From Frondihabitans sucicola (GTDB lineage Bacteria; Actinomycetota; Actinomycetes; Actinomycetales; Microbacteriaceae), in NCBI RefSeq assembly GCF_030296615.1, contig NZ_AP027732.1:2294001-2358000 (forward strand): 64,000 bases of DNA, given 5' to 3'. Each line of letters begins with the position of its first letter. Positions within the stretch are counted from its first letter, which is position 1. The notes below the pieces were generated by a model. The model saw only the letters and a list, made by a program, of their open reading frames with translations. It was not told where the DNA came from and searched no databases. Below are positions 45,868 to 56,020 of this stretch, one piece after another. Made by a program: the position numbers and the translations under genes.

Positions 45868-46764
45868 TCAGCCCTGCCACGCACCGAGCTTCTCGGGAGT
45901 GACCACGAGCCAGACGTCGGTCACCAGGCCCGCCTCGACGCGCAGGTTCGTGATGCCGTAGACCCGATCGCCGAGGCGCATCGAGTAGCCGAGGCCATCG
46001 GCCGTCGCCTCCTCGACGAAGTCCAGCGCAGCCTGTTTGGCGAGCACCCCGAGCACGAAGCGGGCGACGTTCGAGGGACCGTGGACGGGATTGATCGCGG
46101 CGCGCACGAGACCGCCGCCGTCGGACCTCAGCGTGACAGCAGGATCGAGCAGGGCCATGAGCGAGGCGAGATCGCCCTCGCGGCACGCCCTCCCGAATGC
46201 GGCGACGACGGCGTCGTGCTCCGAGCGCTCCACCGGCACCGCCCGTCCGTCCTGCACGCGACGGCGGCCCGAAGTCGCCAGCTGGCGGACCGCCGCGGGG
46301 CTCCGCCCGACGATCTCCGCGATCTCCGGGAACGGGACGGCGAAGACGTCGTGCAGGACGAAAGACACCCGTTCGGCGGGCGTCATCGCCTCGAGCACCA
46401 CGAGGAGCGCCATGCTGACGGCGTCGTCGAGGGCGACGGCGTCGAGCGGGTCGGCCGCGACCGGAGTGCCGAGGAACAGGTCGGCCGGTACCGGTTCGGG
46501 CAGCCACTCGCCGACGTAGTTCTCGCGGCGCGCTCGGGCCGAACCGAGGACGTCCAGGCAGATCCTGCTGACCACGCGCGTCAGCCACGCCTGAGGGTTC
46601 TCGATGGCCGCCCGGTCTGCGTCGTCGAGGCGGTACCACCGGAAGTACCCCTCCTGGACGGCATCCTCGGCGTCGCCCAGGGTTCCCAGCATGCGGAACG
46701 CGAGGGCCATGAGCTGTCGTCGCTCACTCATCACCTCGGCCAAGTTCTCTCCATCGGTCGACAC
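45868..46764 (-). CDS. ECF41-family RNA polymerase sigma factor with SnoaL-like C-terminal domain
   Basis: 298 residues from GTG 46764, which has AGGAGG five bases upstream; an ATG seven codons earlier (46785) is possible. Sigma2 region (LMALAFRMLGTLGDAEDAVQ), sigma4 region (VSFVLHDVFAVPFPEIAEIV) and a C-terminal SnoaL-like domain (HDAVVAAFGRACREGDLASL) define ECF41, in which the extension replaces an anti-sigma factor. CCTCACA-N16-CGTC motifs are present before this gene and before the divergent CMD gene, fitting ECF41 promoters. It should control itself, the oxidoreductase and the CMD protein. Confidence 0.9.
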   Translation of the reverse strand: MSTDGENLAEVMSERRQLMALAFRMLGTLGDAEDAVQEGYFRWYRLDDADRAAIENPQAWLTRVVSRICLDVLGSARARRENYVGEWLPEPVPADLFLGTPVAADPLDAVALDDAVSMALLVVLEAMTPAERVSFVLHDVFAVPFPEIAEIVGRSPAAVRQLATSGRRRVQDGRAVPVERSEHDAVVAAFGRACREGDLASLMALLDPAVTLRSDGGGLVRAAINPVHGPSNVARFVLGVLAKQAALDFVEEATADGLGYSMRLGDRVYGITNLRVEAGLVTDVWLVVTPEKLGAWQG

Positions 46765-46814
46765 GCGTTCCTCCTCGGTGATCATCCCATCCCGTCGGGA
46801 CCTCCTGGGAGACC

Positions 46815-46841
46815 GACGACACAGGCTCGAGCGGTGTGAGG
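46815..46841 (-). promoter_or_regulatory. ECF41-type promoter of the sigma gene
   Basis: On the minus strand CCTCACA (46841-46835), 16 bases, then CGTC (46818-46815). This fits the ECF41 pattern of a TCACA-type -35 and CGTC -10 and points to autoregulation. An identical motif pair faces the other way at 46863-46889. Confidence 0.75.
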
Positions 46842-46862
46842 TCCGGCCGACGACCGCCGTCG

Positions 46863-46889
46863 CCTCACAGTCCGGGATCCTGCGTCGTC
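46863..46889 (+). promoter_or_regulatory. ECF41-type promoter of the CMD gene
   Basis: CCTCACA (46863-46869), 16 bases, then CGTC (46886-46889), 47 bp upstream of the CMD start codon. It is identical in motif and spacing to the promoter of the divergent sigma gene. Confidence 0.78.
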
Positions 46890-46935
46890 GGTGTGTCGGA
46901 GGCGGATGACCGCCCCGTCACCTGAAAGGAAACCC

Positions 46936-47379
46936 ATGACCACGGTCGACATCGGCACCACCTTCCCCGCGTCGTACAAGGCGATGTACGCGCTCAGCAC
47001 CACGGCCGAGGAAGCGGCCACGACGGCCGGACTCGACCCCAAGCTCGTCGAGCTCGTCAAGATCCGCGCCTCCCAGATCAACGGCTGCGCGTTCTGCCTC
47101 CGGATGCACGTCCGCGACGCGATTCGCCACGGCGAGACGGCGGATCGGCTCGCGGTCGTCGCGGGCTGGTGGGAGTCGCAGTACTTCGACGCCGCCGAGC
47201 GCGCAGCCCTCGCGATCGCCGAGCGCGTCACGTCGATCTCCGAGAGTGGCGACGCCCACGAGTCGCCCGCCGAGGGTGCTCTCGACGACGCTCAGATCGC
47301 CGCGGTGACCTGGCTGACCATCGTGATCAACGCCTGGAACCGCATCGCGATCTCGAGCCACTACGCCGTAGCGCCCTGA
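46936..47379 (+). CDS. Carboxymuconolactone decarboxylase/AhpD-like protein
   Basis: 147 residues, ATG behind GAAAGGAAA. The AhpD-type active site is present: the redox pair in GCAFCLRMH with the following histidine and the upstream ELVKIRASQ helix. Such proteins are small peroxidase-like or decarboxylase-like enzymes. Their pairing with ECF41 sigma factors is well known, and the CMD gene is typically the sigma factor's target. It is divergent from the sigma gene with matching promoters. Confidence 0.9.
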   Translation: MTTVDIGTTFPASYKAMYALSTTAEEAATTAGLDPKLVELVKIRASQINGCAFCLRMHVRDAIRHGETADRLAVVAGWWESQYFDAAERAALAIAERVTSISESGDAHESPAEGALDDAQIAAVTWLTIVINAWNRIAISSHYAVAP

Positions 47380-47431
47380 GTCGCGGCTCTCCGGCGGCCG
47401 CACCCGGCCCCGCCCCGGGTACGGTCGACGC

Positions 47432-48460
47432 ATGCCGACCACGCCCCTCGATCGATTCTTCGGCTGGCTCTTCGAGTTGTTCCCGGTGCGGGTCTTCCTG
47501 GCGTTCGGGAGCAAGAACGGGTTCGTCCTCGCGGCCGGACTGGCGTACCAGGCGCTGTTCGCCCTCTTCGCGGCCCTCTGGTCGGGATTCTCGGTCGCCG
47601 GGCTCGCACTGTCCGGGAGCCCTGAGCTCCGGGACTCCCTGTTCGACGTCATCAACACGTCGGTGCCGGGGCTGATCAAGTCGGGAAACGACGCGACCGG
47701 AGCGATCGACGCGACCAAGCTGCTGCACGCGGGCATCTTCGGTTTCACCGGGGCGGTCGCCGTCGTCGTCCTGGTCTTCACCGCCGTCGGCTTCCTGGGC
47801 TCGGCACGCGGATCGGTGCGGGCCATCTTCGGTGTTCCGCAGTCGACGGAGGATTTCTTCGTCCGGAAGGGGAAAGACCTCGTCCTCGGACTCCTGTTCG
47901 GGGTCGCCGTGCTGCTCTCGAGCGTGCTGTCGCTCATCAGCACCTCGTCCGTGCGGTTCCTGCTCGGCCTGCTGGGAGCGGACGTGTCGACGTTCGGCGG
48001 GACGATCCTGCTGCGCGGGGTCGGCCTCGTCATCGTCTTCGCCTTCGACACCGTCGTGCTGATGGGCCTGTTCAAGGTGCTGTCCGGCCTGTTCATCCCG
48101 CGTCGCCGCCTCGTCGCCGGCAGTCTGCTCGGGGCGGCGGCGCTCGGCGTGCTGAAGGCCGTCGGCGGAGTGCTCCTCGGCCACGCGACGACGAATCCGC
48201 TCCTGGCCTCCTTCGCGGTGATCGTCGGACTACTGATTTTCCTCAACCTCGTGTGCCAGGTCCTGCTCCTCACCGCCTCCTGGATCGCCGTGCAGATGGC
48301 GGCGGACGGCGTCCTCGCCGACCCCGTCGCCGAGCGGGCGCGCCTCGCGAAGCTCGAGGCGGAACGACAGGCACTGATCAGGAGCCGCGCCCTCCGCGCG
48401 CAGCCGCGGTGGGTGCGCGCTGCCTCGAAGCTCCGGGCTCGGCTGCCGCGCCGGCGCTGA
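47432..48460 (+). CDS. YihY/BrkB-family inner membrane protein
   Basis: 342 residues with six hydrophobic segments. The family features are the N-terminal GFVLAAGLAYQALFALFAAL, then LGLLFGVAVLLSSVLSLIS, and a basic cytoplasmic tail. The family is of unsettled function (once called RNase BN) and is proposed to act in transport or envelope processes. It starts 52 bp after the CMD gene and may be read with it, but is not obviously part of the sigma-factor response. Confidence 0.85.
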   Translation: MPTTPLDRFFGWLFELFPVRVFLAFGSKNGFVLAAGLAYQALFALFAALWSGFSVAGLALSGSPELRDSLFDVINTSVPGLIKSGNDATGAIDATKLLHAGIFGFTGAVAVVVLVFTAVGFLGSARGSVRAIFGVPQSTEDFFVRKGKDLVLGLLFGVAVLLSSVLSLISTSSVRFLLGLLGADVSTFGGTILLRGVGLVIVFAFDTVVLMGLFKVLSGLFIPRRRLVAGSLLGAAALGVLKAVGGVLLGHATTNPLLASFAVIVGLLIFLNLVCQVLLLTASWIAVQMAADGVLADPVAERARLAKLEAERQALIRSRALRAQPRWVRAASKLRARLPRRR

Positions 48461-48578
48461 TCCTGTCCGCCGCGCCGGGCGGCCCCTCGACGAGGCCGCC
48501 GGCTTTCGACCGGTGGGCCCAGGCGCCGCCGGCATGACGATGACACGTTCGGCCGCGCCCTCCGTGTAGCTTGTCGCC

Positions 48579-49037
48579 ATGCGTATCGTGAAGGGCCGCT
48601 ACAAATTCCTCTACGTCGTGGCCTTCCTCCTCGGGCTCGGAGCGCTCACCGAGGTGTTTCAGCGAGCGGGGATACCCGGCGCCGTCGACTGGGTGGGCGC
48701 GCTGGGGTTTGCGCTCCTGACGGTGATCGCCGTCCGGATCTTCCGAGTCCCCGAAGAAGATGTTGCAGCGCCGCGCCCGCTCTGGCGCATGACCGGTCGT
48801 CCGACGGCGGGTTTCCTCCTGGGCGGCCTCAACGCCCTCAGCGCGGCGACGGTGATCTGGGCACTGGTCTACTCGCGCGTCGTCGAGAGGCCGTCCGTGG
48901 TCGCCGCCTCGTTCCCCGGCAGTGGCCTCACCGTGCAGATCGTGAGCGTGGTCGTCGAGGCGGCGCTCGCGGTCCTGTACCTGCGGTCGTCGTTCCGGCT
49001 GGCTCGCCGCGTGCCTGCGCCGTCCTGGGTGCGGTAG
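48579..49037 (+). CDS. Small membrane protein of unknown function
   Basis: 152 residues with four hydrophobic stretches (about 9-25, 36-52, 77-100, 112-135) and basic ends. I recognise no family motif. The opening MRIVKGRYKFLYVVAFLLGL gives a clear positive-inside start. It converges on the APC transporter with 66 bp between them. Confidence 0.6.
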   Translation: MRIVKGRYKFLYVVAFLLGLGALTEVFQRAGIPGAVDWVGALGFALLTVIAVRIFRVPEEDVAAPRPLWRMTGRPTAGFLLGGLNALSAATVIWALVYSRVVERPSVVAASFPGSGLTVQIVSVVVEAALAVLYLRSSFRLARRVPAPSWVR

Positions 49038-49103
49038 CGCACCGGCCGACCCGGGCGCGGTAGCGCGCGGGCACCGAGCGCGCGCGCCGACCGCCCCGCG
49101 CCC

Positions 49104-50524
49104 TCAGCTGAGATCGGCGGGAACCTCGTCGGGGGCGGCGCGCTTGCCGAGGCGACGGACGGCGAACGTCACGCCCCACAGCACGACGCCGATCGCGAGG
49201 AGTGCCCCGGCGATTCCGTACTGCTCCGCTCCGCGGCCGGACGACCAGGGCAGGACGAGCCAGAGGCAGGCCAGGATGCCGACGATCGGGAGGATCCTGC
49301 CCGCTCTGAAGTGGCCGTGCGGCACCCGGTCGCGACGCAGGACGAGAACGACGAGGTTCACGACGGCGAAGACGGCGAGCAGCAGCAGCGACGTCGTGCC
49401 GCCGAGTACCGCGACGATGGGCGACTCCGGCGACAGCGAGACGTAGCCGATGAGCAGGAGGCTGAGGCCGGTGGTGAACAGGATCGCGGTCCAGGGCGTC
49501 CGGTTGCGCGAGTGCACCTTCGACAGAAAACCAGGCAGGACGCCCTGCTTGCTCATCCCGTAGAGGAGGCGGCTCGCCATCATCATGTTGATGAGCGCCG
49601 AGTTGGCCACGGCGAACATCGAGATGAACGGAAGCAGCGCTCCGATCGGGAAGCCCGGCGCTGCGGTCTCGACCACCGTCACGAGCGGTGTCTCGTTGTC
49701 GGCCAGCTGACCGATCGGGACCACCGCGACGGCGCACAGCGACACGAGCACGTAGATGACGGCGGTGATGCCGAGACCGGTGAGCATGACGCGCGGGAAG
49801 ATCCTGCTCGGATCCTTCGTCTCTTCGGCCATGTTGACGCTGTCCTCGAACCCGACCATCGCGAAAAAAGCCAGCGAGGTCGCGGCCGAGATGCTGAGCA
49901 GGAGGGCCTTGTCGCCCGGCGTCTCGAAGAGCACGACGCGCGAGAGGTCGGCGTTACCGCCCGCGATGGCCCAGAACCCGATCAGGATCACCAGGACGAG
50001 ACCCGACAGCTCGACGAGCGTGAGGACCACGTTGGCCTTGACGCTCTCGCTGACGCCTCGGAAGTTGACGGCCATCACGAGCAGCATGAACCCCATCGCG
50101 ACGAGCATGATCGTGCCGTTCCCGAGCTCGACCTCGATGCCTGCGGCGAGGTTGGCGGCGAAGGCGCGCGCGGCCGTCGAGGCCGACGTGATGCCCGAGC
50201 ACATGACGATGAACGTCACCAGGAACGTGACGAAGTGGACGCCGAAAGCCTTGTGCACGTAAAGGGCGGCGCCCGCGGTCTGCGGATACTTCGTCACGAG
50301 TTCGAGGTACGAGAACGCCGTCACCAGGGCAACGCCGAACGCGATGAGGAAGGGAGCCACGCCGCACCACCCACTTCGGCGGCGACCTGCCCGGTCAGCG
50401 CGTAGACGCCGGTGCCGAGGATGTCGCCGACGATGAAGAGCAGGAGGAGCTTCGGCCCGATGGCCCGCTTCAGCTCGGTGGGCTGATCGGTGCCGGGTGT
50501 CGGGGTCGTCGTCGTCGATGCCAT
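49104..50524 (-). CDS. APC-superfamily amino acid or amine permease (apparent frameshift)
   Basis: The ATG at 50524 has GGAGG five bases upstream. The first helix carries the APC unwound motif (LLLLFIVGDILGTGVYALTG). The frame breaks at the CC 50357-50358; one added base gives GGAAWAPFLIAFGVALVTAF and 473 residues. Later helices (VGFEDSVNMAEETKDPSRIF, the family's Glu-rich loop) confirm the APC fold with about 12 segments. The substrate is unknown; the amine oxidase at 3.8 kb is too far to be a linked clue. Confidence 0.85.
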
Positions 50525-50741
50525 GGGAGCCTCCGTTGTCGTGACGTGCGGTGTCGGTCTGCGGTGGGTTCCCGTCATCCTGCCCGCTTCACCCGCTCTG
50601 CGTTAGAGGAGCGCAGGATCTTGCGCGGCACGTAACTATGCGCGTCGCGCAGCAACTCGGGTCATTCTCGGTCGGGGGCCCGGCTCGGTCGTACTATCGG
50701 GCTCAGCGGGCTCACCACCCCGCGGAACGGGTCGGGGCGGC

Positions 50742-52408
50742 ATGTCGAACGAGACACGGACGGCGACGCGCGGCGTCAGCGGCAGGTTCGGCGTCAGCCG
50801 CTGGGTGTTCGGCCCCGCCGCCGTCATCGTGCTCGGGTTCGTGGTGTTCGCGCTCATCGCCCCCGGCAGACCGAGGCCGCGTTCGCCGCCCTGCAGGCGA
50901 ACATCGTCCGCGACTTCAGCTGGTACTACGTGCTGGTCGCGGCGGCGTTCGTCGGCTTCGTGCTGTGGATCGGGTTCAGCCGCTTCGGCGACATCGTCCT
51001 CGGGAAGGACGAGGACAAGCCGGAGTTCTCGACCGTGTCGTGGTTCTCCCTCCTCTTCGCCGCGGGTATGGGCATCGGCCTCGTCTTCTACGGCGTCTCG
51101 GAACCCCTCAGCCACTTCGCCTCGCCGCGGCCCGGCGTGACCGGGACGCCGGCGCACCTCGCTCAGCAGGCCCTGACGCAGACCTTCCTGCACTGGGGGC
51201 TGCACGCGTGGGCCATCTACGTCGTCGTCGGGCTCGCGCTCGCCTACGCGATCCATCGCCGCGGGCGTCCCGTGTCGATCCGCTGGGCACTCGAACCCCT
51301 GCTGGGCACACGGGTGCGGGGCGGCTGGGGCAACGCCATCGACGTGATCGCCCTGGTCGGCACGCTGTTCGGCGTCGCGACCTCGCTCGGCCTCGGGGTG
51401 CTGCAGATCAACGCCGGGCTGGCGGCGATCGGGGTGCTCGAGAACTCGCTCGGTGTGCAGATCGTGTTGATCGTGGTCGTCACCCTGGTCGCGATCGTGT
51501 CGCTCGTGACGGGTGTGTCGAAGGGCATGAAGATCCTGTCGAACTTCAACCTGTTCCTGGCGGCCCTGCTACTCGTGTTCGTGCTCGCCGTCGGGCCGAC
51601 GCAGTTCTTGCTGCGGGAGTTCGTCCAGACGATCGGCGACTACCTGCAGAACTTCGTCGGGCTCGCGTTCGACGTGAGCGCCTTCAGCGGAGCGCGCGGT
51701 GAGGCCTGGCAGGGGGCGTGGACCACGTTCTACTGGGGCTGGTGGATGTCGTGGGCACCGTTCGTCGGCATCTTCATCGCCCGCATCTCGAAGGGCCGTA
51801 CGGTGCGGCAGTTCGTCTTCGGAGTGCTGCTGGTGCCGACGCTGCTGACGTTCCTCTGGTTCGCCATCCTCGGCGGCGCGGCCCTGCAGGCGCAGATGTC
51901 GGGGCGGGTGTCGCTCGTCGGCCCGCACGGGGGCGTGGACGTCGAAGGGGCGCTGTTCCAGCTCCTGGGCTCGCTCCCGGCCGGTACTGTCCTGATCGCC
52001 GGCGCGATCCTGTTGATCGGCGTCTTCTTCGTGACGTCGGCCGACTCGGGCGCCCTCGTCATGTCGATGATCGCGACCGGAGGGCAGCTCGAGCCGAAGG
52101 CGTGGATTCGCGTGTTCTTCGCCGGGGTGACGGCGCTCGTGGCGATCTCGCTGCTCGTGTCGGGCGGACTGACCGCTCTCAAGACGGCGGCGATCACGAC
52201 CGCTCTGCCGTTCAGCGTGGTCATGATCCTCATGTGCTGGGCGACGGTGATCGCCTTCACCCGGGAGATCCGGGCCTACCGCGCCGCCGAGCGCGCGGTC
52301 CTGCTGGAGGAACTCACGGCGCACTACGAGCAGGAGGTCGAACGGCCGTCGCAGGTCGACCCGAGGACGGGCCCCATCGCGCTGCTGCGGAGGCGCTTGC
52401 GCCGCTGA
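50742..52408 (+). CDS. BCCT-family betaine/choline/carnitine transporter (apparent frameshift)
   Basis: The frame breaks in the C5/G2 run 50860-50866; one added base gives FALIAPGQTEAAFAALQANI and 555 residues. The BCCT signature is clear: FYWGWWMSWAPFVGIFIARI with the tryptophan-rich substrate segment, SRFGDIVLGKDEDKPEFS, and GMGIGLVFYGVSEPLSHF. It should import betaine or a related quaternary amine with Na+ or H+, often for osmoprotection. It is divergent from the APC permease over 217 bp in which I see no clear operator. Confidence 0.88.
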
Positions 52409-52448
52409 CGCGACGGCCGGTCGTCGCTCGTCGCGAGAGCGCGCAGGC

Positions 52449-54569
52449 TCAGCCGACGAGAGCCAGCGCGAAGGGCAGGACGGCGGGAGCCCCGGCGCGG
52501 CGAAGGGCCCGGCCGGCCACGGTGAGGCTCCAGCGGCTGTCGACCAGGTCGTCGACGAGCAGGACGGGGCCGCTCTGGCCGGCGAGGGCCTCGGCCAGCG
52601 AGGGGCTCACCTCGAACGCCTGCCACACGTCGGCGAGCCGATAGACGCTGTTGGCGCCGCCACGGGCGCGCCCGGTCGTGGAACCCGGGCCGGTGGCCGT
52701 GAGGGGCGGGAGCAGCGTCAGCCGCCCGACCGAGCTGAGCGCCTCGGCGAGCGAGGAGACGAGCTCGGGGTGGGAGGTCGACGGCATCGCGACGACCGCG
52801 GTCGGGCGCTCGGCCCACGGCCACTCCTTGAGGACGCGGACACAGCCGTCGAGAAGGCCCCGGGAGAGCGGGGCGTCGGGGGATCCGGCGGCGAACACCT
52901 CGCGGAGCGTCGTCCCCCAGCCCAGGTCGGTGAGGCGCGCCAAGGCGCGGCCCGACTCGACGCGCTCTTCGGGAGGGATCTTGCCCGTGAGCGAGACGCC
53001 GGCGCGGTCGGCGCCCGCGGGCCACTGCGCACGCGGCTCGACCTCGACGCCGACGCGGTCGAGAGCCGTGGTCGCGCGGCCGGCGGCTTCGGAGGCGACG
53101 TCGGTCGGGTACCAGACCCCGGCGCAGATGTCGCAGCGCCCGCAGGGGGCCGCGGCAGGATCGTCGAGGTCGGCCTGGAGGAGCTGCATGCGGCAGGTGG
53201 TGGCCGACTCGTAGCGGAGCATGGAGTCCTGTTCGGCGACGCGGGCCGCCGCGATGCGCTCGTAGCGCTCGCGGTCGTACCGCCAGGCCAGCCCGGTCGA
53301 CACCCAGCCGCCCTGGACCTTCTGCACGGCGCCGTCGACGTCGAGCACCTTGAGCATCAGCTCGAGCGGCGTGCGCTTGAGGTCGACCCGCGCCTCGAGC
53401 GCGGGCGTGGAGAGCGGCGTGCCGGAGAGCTCGGCCAGGACGGCCTTCGCCCGCGACTCGGACGGCATCGACGCGGTGGCGAAGTACTGCCAGATGTCGG
53501 CGTCTTCGCGGCCCGGCAGCAGGAGGACGTCGGCGTTGTCGGTGGCGCGGCCGGCGCGGCCGATCTGCTGGTAGTAGGCCACGGGGGACGACGGGGCGCC
53601 GAGGTGCACGACGAAGCCGAGGTCGGGCTTGTCGAAACCCATGCCGAGGGCGCTGGTCGCCACCAGGGCCTTGAGGTCGTTCGTCTTGAGCCGCTGCTCG
53701 AGGACCTCGCGCTCTTCGGGGTCGGTGCGACCCGAGTACGCGGCGACCTCGTGGCCGGCTTCGCGAAGGAGCCGGGCGGTGTCGTCGGCGGCGGAGACGG
53801 TCAGCGTGTAGATGATGCCGCTGCCGGGGAGGCTCACGAGGTGCGACAGCAGCCAGCCGAGTCGCTCGCGACTCGTGGGGAGGGTCAGGACGCCCAGCCG
53901 GAGGGAGGCGCGGGCGAGGCTGCCCCGGATCGTGAGAACGGGCGTTCCTGAGCCGAGCTGCTCTTCGACGTCGGCGACGACGCGTTCGTTCGCGGTGGCC
54001 GTCGTCGCCAGCACGGGGATCTCGCCGGGCAGGGTGCGGATCAGTTCGGCCAGACGGCGGTAGTCGGGCCGGAAATCGTGGCCCCAGTCGGAGATGCAGT
54101 GGGCCTCGTCGACCACCAGCATTCCCATGGTGCGCATCAGCTCGGGCATCTGCTCGTCGCGGAAACGCGGGTTGTTCAGGCGCTCGGGTGAGACGAGGAG
54201 GACGTCGACCTGCCCCTGGGCGATCTGCCGCTGCACGTCGCCCCACTCGTGGGCGTTCGCCGAATTGACGGCGGCGGCGCGGACGCCCGCCCGGGCCGCC
54301 GCGGCCACCTGGTCACGCATCAGCGCCAGCAGCGGGCTCACGAGCAGGGTCGGGCCGGCGCCGCGACGGCGGATCAGAAGGGTCGCGATGAAGTACACGG
54401 CGGACTTGCCCCAGCCGGTGCGCTGGACGACGAGGGCCCGACGGCGATCGTCGACGAGGGCGCGGATCGCCTCGAGCTGACCGTCGTGGAACACCGCGTC
54501 GGCCCGGCCGGTGAGTGCTCGGAGGAGGTCGAGCGCTTCGGCGTCGAGGTCGGTGCTGGTCGTCGTCAT
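52449..54569 (-). CDS. recQ: RecQ-family ATP-dependent DNA helicase with PRTase-like C terminus
   Basis: 706 residues. Walker A TGWGKS (51-56), DEAH at 154-157 within LVVDEAHCISDWGHDFRPDY, motif VI QQIGRAGR, and a zinc-binding cysteine set near 535-560 (PCGRCDIC). It lacks the HRDC domain of classical RecQ. The last 130 residues instead carry a phosphoribosyltransferase-like motif (VLLVDDLVDSRWSL), as in many actinobacterial RecQ homologues. It unwinds 3'-5' in replication repair. It is monocistronic and convergent with the BCCT gene. Confidence 0.9.
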   Translation of the reverse strand: MTTTSTDLDAEALDLLRALTGRADAVFHDGQLEAIRALVDDRRRALVVQRTGWGKSAVYFIATLLIRRRGAGPTLLVSPLLALMRDQVAAAARAGVRAAAVNSANAHEWGDVQRQIAQGQVDVLLVSPERLNNPRFRDEQMPELMRTMGMLVVDEAHCISDWGHDFRPDYRRLAELIRTLPGEIPVLATTATANERVVADVEEQLGSGTPVLTIRGSLARASLRLGVLTLPTSRERLGWLLSHLVSLPGSGIIYTLTVSAADDTARLLREAGHEVAAYSGRTDPEEREVLEQRLKTNDLKALVATSALGMGFDKPDLGFVVHLGAPSSPVAYYQQIGRAGRATDNADVLLLPGREDADIWQYFATASMPSESRAKAVLAELSGTPLSTPALEARVDLKRTPLELMLKVLDVDGAVQKVQGGWVSTGLAWRYDRERYERIAAARVAEQDSMLRYESATTCRMQLLQADLDDPAAAPCGRCDICAGVWYPTDVASEAAGRATTALDRVGVEVEPRAQWPAGADRAGVSLTGKIPPEERVESGRALARLTDLGWGTTLREVFAAGSPDAPLSRGLLDGCVRVLKEWPWAERPTAVVAMPSTSHPELVSSLAEALSSVGRLTLLPPLTATGPGSTTGRARGGANSVYRLADVWQAFEVSPSLAEALAGQSGPVLLVDDLVDSRWSLTVAGRALRRAGAPAVLPFALALVG

Positions 54570-54721
54570 GCGGCCACTCTGCCAGGCGCGGGTGACACCC
54601 AGCCCCGAGTTGACGCGGACCCGCTCCGGGCGGTAGACCGAACCTGCAGACCCGGACCCCGTCTGGACCGCGAGCGACGCCTCTCACGCGTCACCAGCTC
54701 GCGCGACCGGATCGGAACTCC

Positions 54722-56001
54722 GTGCGGGATCACCTCACCTCCCTCTTTCGCCCCTTCATGCGGCTGCGCCTTCGCCAGCGCGGCGCCCAGTTCCCGAACG
54801 TCCCGACCCCGCTCGATGCGCCGCAGGCGCACGTGGCCGGCCCGGACCCCGATCGCGTCCTCGTGTTCGGCACTCCGGCGACGATCGGGTCCGGCGTCCT
54901 GACGCACGCCCTGGGGCTCCTGGGCCACGTGGCCCGCGAGCTCTCCCGCCGCACCGGCCGCGGCGTGGACGTCGACCTCCACGCCGACGCCGACCTGCGG
55001 ATCGAGACCGCGGTGCGCGCGACCGCCGGCCTGGACGTCTGGCGGTACGACGCGATCCTGCTCGTCCTCGGCGGAGCCGACGCCCTGCGGCTCACCCCGG
55101 TCGACGTCTGGCGCCGGGAACTCGGCGTGCTCCTCGGGGCGCTGGCGATGGAGAGCTCGGCGTCGACCCGGGTGTTCGTCGTCGGGATCCCGCCGCTGCT
55201 CGACGTCCCGACCTTCGGCGGACCGTTCGGCCGCGTGGGCGACCGGCACGCGCGCCTCCTGAACGCCGCGACGGCCGGAGTGTGCACCGCCTACGGCGCC
55301 GAGTTCGTCGCGCTCCCGGCGCAGGAGCCGACCGGCTCGCGGTACCGCGCCCCGGCCGACTACCGGGTGTGGGCATCGATCCTGGCCGAGCGGGTCGCGA
55401 GCGTGATGGCGGCCGAGACGCAGGATCGCGACGACCGCGCTTCGGTCGAACGGGCCGCCCCGATCGACATGGTCGCCATGTACCGCACGCTGCCCGACGA
55501 GACGGCCCGGGTCCGGCGCGACGAGGCGCAGCGGGAGGACGAACGCCAGGCTGCGCTCGACGCGCTCCGCATCCTCGACACGGCCCCGGAGGTGGCGCTC
55601 GACGCCGTCGTCGGGGCCGCCGCGTCGGCGTTCGGGACCCGGTACGCGGCGTTCACCCTGATCGACCACGACCGCCAGTGGGTGAAGAGCCGCATCGGAT
55701 TCGACGACGTCGAGGGTGATGCGGTCGACGAACTGTGCGTCCGCACGATCCTGCGAGGATCCGCGCTCGTCGTACCCGACCTCGGCCGCGACTCGACGAA
55801 TCGCGCGGCGGAGGAGCCGGGCAGGCTCCGGCAGTGCGCTTCTTCGCGGGACACCCGGTCGAGAGTCCTTCCGGGCATCGCATCGGCGTGCTGTGCGTCT
55901 TCGACCCGGAGCCGCGCGATCCGGGGTCGCTCGAGCAGACGCAGCTCGCCGCGTTCGCGCACGCGATCCAGGAGGAGATCTGGCGGCGCGGCACCGACTG
56001 A
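54722..56001 (+). CDS. SGNH-like domain fused to a GAF domain (apparent frameshift)
   Basis: GTG start at 54722. The first 235 residues look like an SGNH/GDSL-hydrolase-type alpha/beta domain ([37 protein letters not shown], ending [17 protein letters not shown]); the usual GDS serine is replaced by [12 protein letters not shown] domain follows from about 280 ([47 protein letters not shown]). The frame breaks near GGG 55819-55821; one added base gives 426 residues. Such SGNH-GAF proteins are frequent but uncharacterised in actinobacteria, perhaps as redox or ligand sensors. Confidence 0.65.
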
Positions 56002-56020
56002 CGAACCGTCGAGAGCACGC

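Noticed and set aside
52449-54569. RecQ as part of a defence island
   Set aside because: Neighbours are transporters and a GAF protein; the domain layout is that of the common chromosomal actinobacterial RecQ.
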